This document shows positions 59,968-64,000 of a stretch of 64,000 nt of DNA, one piece after another. The position numbers and the translations under genes were made by a program. The stretch is from an uncultured Steroidobacter sp. (GTDB lineage: Bacteria; Pseudomonadota; Gammaproteobacteria; Steroidobacterales; Steroidobacteraceae). The stretch spans positions 298,015-362,014 of the forward strand of contig CALMII010000020.1 in NCBI GenBank assembly GCA_937864115.1, written 5' to 3'. Position 1 is the first letter of the stretch, and each line of letters begins with the position of its first letter. The notes beneath the pieces are model-generated. The model made no database searches. It was not told the origin of the DNA and saw only the letters and a program-made list of their open reading frames with translations.

Positions 59968-62772
59968 TTAGTTGAGACTCGGGTTGGGTTTCGGGCCGGC
60001 GGGCTGCGCGCCGTGCAGTTCCAGCGTCAGGGCTTCCATCTTCTGCGACTGGCCGTTCGCTTCATAGAAGCGGGCGAGACGGTCGTGCGCCTTCTGGCGA
60101 GTGGCGGTATCCACGCCGCTGTCCGCCGTCAGTTCCCGGTAGCCCATGACGAGATATTTTTCGGCTTCGCGCGTCTGTCCTTCCCGATACAGCGCCTCGC
60201 CCAGCGCGCTCGCAGAGCGCGCCGCACGCCAGGCGGGAGCATCGGAACGTTTCCATCGATTCATGGAGGCCGTGAGCGTCGCTTCCGCATCCGACAGCCG
60301 GTTGGTCGACAGCAGGATTTCGCCGAGCACGTATTCGGCCGCCGCGACGTATTGATGATCGGTGGGCAGCGTGCGCGCGTACAGATCGAGCGCCTCGCGT
60401 ACCGGCACCTCCGCTTCACTGAAGCGGCCCTGTCGCATCAGGATCTGCGCCAGCGAAGTCTGCAGGTAGCCATTCGTGTAGTAGTTCTCGCCGCGGGCCT
60501 CGATGTTCGTTTCGATGGCTTCGCGAGTGAGTTTTTCCGCTTCCTTCATCTTGTTCTCGGCAAGCCGGACCTGGGCGAGCGAACCGAGCGAGTCGGCGAC
60601 CTGGCTGCTGTAGTTGCCATAGAGGACGCGCTGTGCGCTCAGCGCGCTTTCGTACAGCGGACCCGCTTCGCTCGCCTGGTCCTTGAGCAGCAGCACGTCG
60701 GCGAGACGGATGTTCGCCATCACGCGGTCCGGATGCCGTTCGTCCGCCGTCTGGCGATAGATGGCGAGACTTTCGCGGGCGGCGTTCTCTGCTCCATCCA
60801 GATCGTCGCGCCACGCCAGCACGGTGGCCATCTCCAGCTGGATGGCCGCGGTGTCCACACTGGTTTCGCCGGCCACCCGGCGCGTGATGCCAAGAGCGTC
60901 GGAGAAGTATTTCTGCGCCTGATCGACGTGGCTGTTCATCAGTTCGAGGCGCCCGAGATCGACCAGCAGGCGCGCGTGCATGAGCGAGTCGCCCTCGCTC
61001 TCCGTGGAGATCCGCAGCGCCGTCCGGAATGCGGCGTCGGAATCGTCGAACTTGCCGGCGTTGCGCAGCGCGATGGCCAGTTCAGTGAAGACCTGACCCG
61101 TCTGTACGTTTTCCGGCATGCCTGCCTGGCGGCGTACGCGCAGCGACTCTTCGAGCAGCGCGATGGCGCGCTCGGGCTGGCTCTGTCGCCGGTAGGCGCG
61201 GCCGATGGCCTCGAGCAGTCGGGCGCGCACTTCGGGCTGCTCGTTCAATTCGCCCTGAATCGCGCCCGCCGCACGCTGCAGCAGATCGTTGGCAGTGACC
61301 TGCTTGCCGTTGTTCTCGAACGGATCGGCTGCCGTGAAGACGCCGAGCATGAAGTTGGACACACGTTCCGCGCGTTCGCTTTCCTGGGTCGCGCGGTCGC
61401 GTTCCTCGGCGATGTGCTGGCGCTGGACCGACATCACGATACCGAACGTCACCAGGAACGTGACGAACACGCCGGCCGCGCTCACCGCCACCGCGTTGCG
61501 GCGGGCGAAGCGCTGCGAGTAGTAGAGCCAGTTGCCCTGCCGCGCCTGCACGGGTTCGCGATTGAGATAGCGGCGGATGTCTTCGGCGAACTGTTCGACC
61601 GTGCGATAGCGCGCCTGCGGTTCCTTGCGCAGCGCGCGCATGACGATGGCATCGAGATCGCCGAGCAGGCGCTGCTTCAGGCGTTCCGGCGTGAGGTGCC
61701 GGGCCGCGGCGATGTCGGCGATGGAAGGGGCGTCCACGACGTCGCTTGCTTCGATGACGCGCTGAACGGCCGCGCTCGGGCGCAGCGGATCGGTCAGGCA
61801 GATGAGCCGTTCGAGATCGAGTTGCGAGGCCTGCGGCGGCACGACGTACGGCCGCAGTCCGGTGAGCAGTTCGTACAGCACGATGCCGAGCGCATAGACG
61901 TCGCTGGCGGTGGTGACGGTACGGCCGAGGATCTGTTCGGGGCTCGCGTATTCCGGCGTCAGCACGCGATCGTTGATGCGCGTCATGGCCGCGGGCACGT
62001 CCGCCTTGTTTTCCTCCAGCATCTTGGCGATGCCGAAGTCCAGCAGCTTCGGTTCCCCGGCCTGCGTGACCAGGATGTTCGCGGGCTTCAGGTCGCGGTG
62101 GACGACGAGGTTCTGGTGCGCGTACTGCACCGCCGAGCAGATTTCGACGAACAGTTCCAGGCGCCGGCGCAGATCGAGCCGCACTTCCGGGTCATCGCAG
62201 AACCGGTCGACGGGCTGGCCATGGATGTATTCCATGACCATGTACGGACGGCCGTCGTCGATCTCGCCGGCGTCGAGCAGGCGCGCAATGCTCGGATGAT
62301 TGAGATTGGCGAGGATCTGGCGTTCGGACTTGACCCGCTGTCCGATGCCATAGGGCAGGGCGCCGGCCTCGATGATCTTGACGGCCACCTGGGCGGAATA
62401 CTGCCGGTCCGCGCGTTCGGCCTGGTAGACCGTTCCGGTGCCGCCGTAGCCGATCACTTTCGTGAGGCGGTAGTTGGCGATGATGCGGCCGATCAGCGCG
62501 CGTCGGCGGTCGCGGGTGGTCAGTTCGATGGCCGTGCCGAGGGCGCCGGTCAACGGAGAGCGGCCGCTGCCCGGATCGTGGGCGAGGAGGTCGATGACTT
62601 CCTCGTACAGTTCCCGGTCGTCGCCGGCTTCGCGCTGCACGAACGCCTGCTGATCTGCGACGGGCAGATCCTTGGCCACATCGAAAATGTCCTGCAGGCG
62701 CACCCAGCGTGCGCTGATGGTGCTGCCGGCCGGCCTCGATGTCGGGGGAATCATCCCTGATTCGGAACTCAT
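59968..62772 (-). CDS. Membrane Ser/Thr protein kinase with TPR sensor region
   Basis: 934 residues from the ATG at 62772. The kinase domain spans about 100-395: Gly-rich IGYGGTGTVYQA (108-119), Lys132 in AVKII, HRDLKPANI (catalytic Asp227), DFGIAK (Asp246) and PEYASPEQILG, so it is a complete active-type kinase. A membrane helix (about 424-447, AVAVSAAGVFVTFLVTFGIVMSV) separates it from a periplasmic solenoid of TPR units (about 470-930; e.g. ERAIALLEESLRVRRQAGMP). Its start overlaps the sigma factor gene (ATGA). Kinases of this type paired with ECF sigma factors are common in Xanthomonadales and relatives; the kinase probably modulates the sigma factor. Confidence 0.94.
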   Translation of the reverse strand: MSSESGMIPPTSRPAGSTISARWVRLQDIFDVAKDLPVADQQAFVQREAGDDRELYEEVIDLLAHDPGSGRSPLTGALGTAIELTTRDRRRALIGRIIANYRLTKVIGYGGTGTVYQAERADRQYSAQVAVKIIEAGALPYGIGQRVKSERQILANLNHPSIARLLDAGEIDDGRPYMVMEYIHGQPVDRFCDDPEVRLDLRRRLELFVEICSAVQYAHQNLVVHRDLKPANILVTQAGEPKLLDFGIAKMLEENKADVPAAMTRINDRVLTPEYASPEQILGRTVTTASDVYALGIVLYELLTGLRPYVVPPQASQLDLERLICLTDPLRPSAAVQRVIEASDVVDAPSIADIAAARHLTPERLKQRLLGDLDAIVMRALRKEPQARYRTVEQFAEDIRRYLNREPVQARQGNWLYYSQRFARRNAVAVSAAGVFVTFLVTFGIVMSVQRQHIAEERDRATQESERAERVSNFMLGVFTAADPFENNGKQVTANDLLQRAAGAIQGELNEQPEVRARLLEAIGRAYRRQSQPERAIALLEESLRVRRQAGMPENVQTGQVFTELAIALRNAGKFDDSDAAFRTALRISTESEGDSLMHARLLVDLGRLELMNSHVDQAQKYFSDALGITRRVAGETSVDTAAIQLEMATVLAWRDDLDGAENAARESLAIYRQTADERHPDRVMANIRLADVLLLKDQASEAGPLYESALSAQRVLYGNYSSQVADSLGSLAQVRLAENKMKEAEKLTREAIETNIEARGENYYTNGYLQTSLAQILMRQGRFSEAEVPVREALDLYARTLPTDHQYVAAAEYVLGEILLSTNRLSDAEATLTASMNRWKRSDAPAWRAARSASALGEALYREGQTREAEKYLVMGYRELTADSGVDTATRQKAHDRLARFYEANGQSQKMEALTLELHGAQPAGPKPNPSLN

Positions 62773-63488
62773 AGACCTTCCAGGCCGCGCGGACGCGAGG
62801 GACGGATCTGCCGCAGGATCCACGCCTTGGCCAGGCGCAGGTCGCGGTCGATGGTGGCTTCGGAGACCTTCAGCGTCTCGGCCAGTTCCTGGTAGGTCAG
62901 GCCGCCGAAGTAGTGCAGTTCGACGATTTCGGCCAGCCGCTGGTTGTGGATGGCGAGCCGCTGCAGCGCTTCATCGATTTCCAGGACGTCGATTTCCCCG
63001 GACGTCATCGGCCACCCGGCCAGATCGCTGCCGATCAGTTCGTCTACCGGGCCGGTAGCGGTCGACAGGCCGCCGCGCTTGGTCCGGACCCGCGCCTTGG
63101 CATGGTCGACCAGGATGCGTCGCATCTGGCGGGCGGCGACATTGAAGAAGTGAGCGCGGTCCTGCCAGGGGACGCTCATTTCAACCAGCTTCACGAAGGC
63201 TTCGTGAACGACCGCGGTGGCCTGGAGCGTATGGCCGGGGCGCTCGTTCCTCATGTAGCGGCGCGCCCGCTCACGCAGCTCTTCATAAATGAGCGGAGTG
63301 AGCCGTTCCAGCGCGCGCACGTCCCCCGACTGCCACGCCGACAGGAGTCGGGTGACCGCCTGCTGCCGGTCGGCCGCGGGAATCGCCGCTGCGATCGTGT
63401 TGCTCAGAAAGGACGCTCCGCTCGATACCAATCCGGGAATACCCGGATATTCAACTGATTCTAGATGGAGTGGCCGCCGAAAGGGCAA
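62769..63488 (-). CDS. ECF-type sigma factor (TIGR02999-like), partner of the kinase
   Basis: 239 residues from a TTG at 63488, the longest frame; the true start is uncertain because no clear ribosome binding site is seen and the family usually starts near AVTRLLSAWQSGDVRALERL. Sigma-2 region: LIYEELRERARRYMRNERPGHTLQATAVVHEAFVKLVEMSVPWQDRAHFFNVAARQMRRILVDHAKARVRTKRGG. Sigma-4 region: LEIDEALQRLAIHNQRLAEIVELHYFGGLTYQELAETLKVSEATIDRDLRLAKAWILRQI. This matches the ECF family that is encoded with a Ser/Thr kinase. It is cotranscribed with the kinase (4-bp overlap); the pair is divergent from the repeat protein gene at 63759, a possible target. Confidence 0.9.
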   Translation of the reverse strand: MPFRRPLHLESVEYPGIPGLVSSGASFLSNTIAAAIPAADRQQAVTRLLSAWQSGDVRALERLTPLIYEELRERARRYMRNERPGHTLQATAVVHEAFVKLVEMSVPWQDRAHFFNVAARQMRRILVDHAKARVRTKRGGLSTATGPVDELIGSDLAGWPMTSGEIDVLEIDEALQRLAIHNQRLAEIVELHYFGGLTYQELAETLKVSEATIDRDLRLAKAWILRQIRPSRPRGLEGL

Positions 63489-63758
63489 TGCGCCATTTTG
63501 TCACGGACCCCGTTCCCGAACCGTGTGCCGGCGCCCGTAATCCGACTACGACAGTCCCCGAGGTTGACTTGATTTGACGCTTAGGGGATTTCCCGCGCCA
63601 CCGCGTCGGAAGTCTCCTGATTGTTGACGAATCTACCCTGACGGACGGTTGCGGCGTGACGGCTTTCACGTTTGGCCGTCGCTTAACCGGGTGAACCGTC
63701 ACAGAACGCGGACGGCCTGGTTACATATTCCATCGTCTCCCCGGGAGGGTTTTACATC
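63489..63758. other. Divergent gap between the sigma factor and the repeat protein
   Basis: 270 bp without a gene. TTGAC-like boxes occur at 63564 and 63625, and GGGAGGGT at 63743-63750 is the ribosome binding site of the repeat protein. No long repeat is seen. Confidence 0.5.
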
Positions 63759-64000
63759 ATGCGTAACGTCATTCGTGCATCGCTCGTCGCTGCGGCCCTG
63801 GTTGCTACCGCTACCGTCTGCGCAGGCAGCGTACTCAACTCATCGACTCCGCAACTGGCCGATGGCGTAGTCAACGTGAAGCGTCCGCAGATGCAGCTGG
63901 CTGATGGCGTGGTCAATGTGAAGCGTCCGCAGATGCAGCTGGCTGATGGCGTGGTCAATGTGAAGCGTCCGCAGATGCAGCTGGCTGATGGCGTGGTCAA
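63759..64000 (+). CDS. Secreted protein of tandem 14-residue repeats (cut by window edge)
   Basis: The first 80 residues of a protein with a signal peptide (RNVIRASLVAAALVATATVCAG) and then a spacer (SVLNSSTP) followed by repeats of QLADGVVNVKRPQM. Three full copies and part of a fourth are present before the window ends. Copies 2 and 3 are identical in DNA, and copy 1 differs only at synonymous third positions, so expansion is recent or kept uniform. Each unit mixes a hydrophobic half (LADGVVNV) with a basic KRP; this may be a cleavage or packing unit, but the real function is unknown. The strong GGGAGGG ribosome binding site (63743-63749) supports the start. It is divergent from the sigma factor/kinase pair. 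Confidence 0.85.
   Translation, partial: MRNVIRASLVAAALVATATVCAGSVLNSSTPQLADGVVNVKRPQMQLADGVVNVKRPQMQLADGVVNVKRPQMQLADGVV
63852..64000 (+). repeat. 42-bp tandem repeat, in frame
   Basis: Units start at 63852, 63894, 63936 and 63978 and encode QLADGVVNVKRPQM. Units 2-3 and the visible part of 4 are identical. The period is 14 codons, so copy number can change without a frameshift. The array runs off the window edge. Confidence 0.95.

Noticed and set aside
60013..62760. A 915-codon open frame on the plus strand
   Set aside because: It is antisense to the Ser/Thr kinase, which has a complete catalytic domain; the antisense product has no recognisable domain.
63852..64000. CRISPR array
   Set aside because: Units are contiguous, in frame with a signal peptide, and there are no spacers.

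Overview
The window is GC-rich, densely coded bacterial chromosome. The lipoprotein gene, lolB, ispE, tRNA-Gln, prs, rplY, pth and ychF in that order (24.5-31.6 kb), with hemA-prfA on the other side, is a gammaproteobacterial arrangement. TonB receptors, LolB, a patatin/Omp85 protein, GTAG-headed REP hairpins and a sigma factor/protein kinase/TPR pair suggest a Xanthomonadales-, Nevskiales- or Steroidobacter-like lineage. That placement is inference; no marker gene was aligned.

Layout. 0-9.4 kb: a TonB receptor cut by the left edge, a PQQ-type dehydrogenase, a type Vd patatin autotransporter, an AraC regulator, msrA, mtgA and ppiB. 9.5-13.2 kb: prmC, then a reverse transsulfuration pair (cystathionine beta-synthase, cystathionine gamma-lyase). 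13.3-21.9 kb: a five-gene MoxR/DUF58/DUF4129/DUF4350 operon converging on SPFH-RHH and RDD-SpoIIM gene pairs. 21.9-31.6 kb: the translation, heme and isoprenoid housekeeping block. 31.6-39 kb: an esterase-like hydrolase, a complete peptide ABC importer operon, and an XRE/membrane-protein pair. 39.3-43.7 kb: a DODA-type dioxygenase, an MBL hydrolase, a ModF-like tandem ATPase and a PhzF protein. 43.8-47.9 kb: a TPP riboswitch heading a thiamine salvage operon (TonB receptor, thiamine-binding protein, PnuC/PnuT permease, kinase). 48-59 kb: gpmA, a large NAD-glutamate dehydrogenase, a 2-oxoacid dehydrogenase operon (E1alpha, E1beta, E2), and a MarR regulator divergent from hpd. 59-64 kb: a SYLF protein, an ECF sigma factor/Ser-Thr kinase pair and, cut by the right edge, a secreted protein built of identical 14-residue repeats.

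The most striking non-gene feature is that many gene junctions carry a foldback. Two kinds occur. The first is ten loci of REP-like hairpins headed GTAG or GTGG, mostly arranged as inverted pairs. The second is longer imperfect inverted repeats whose arms are built from short iterated words, with a different word family at different junctions (CCGCAAAGACCGC, CTACAGG, GTGACGAAA, GATCACC, CACGGGGA and others). Stop codons often fall inside an arm. In several genes the foldback has become coding sequence: the HemA tail, a TonB receptor signal peptide, the IspE tail, the MBL hydrolase tail, and linkers in the E2 protein and the ModF-like ATPase.

Limits: family calls rest on motif recognition only, with no database search. 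Start codons were chosen from signal peptides, ribosome binding sites and overlaps.
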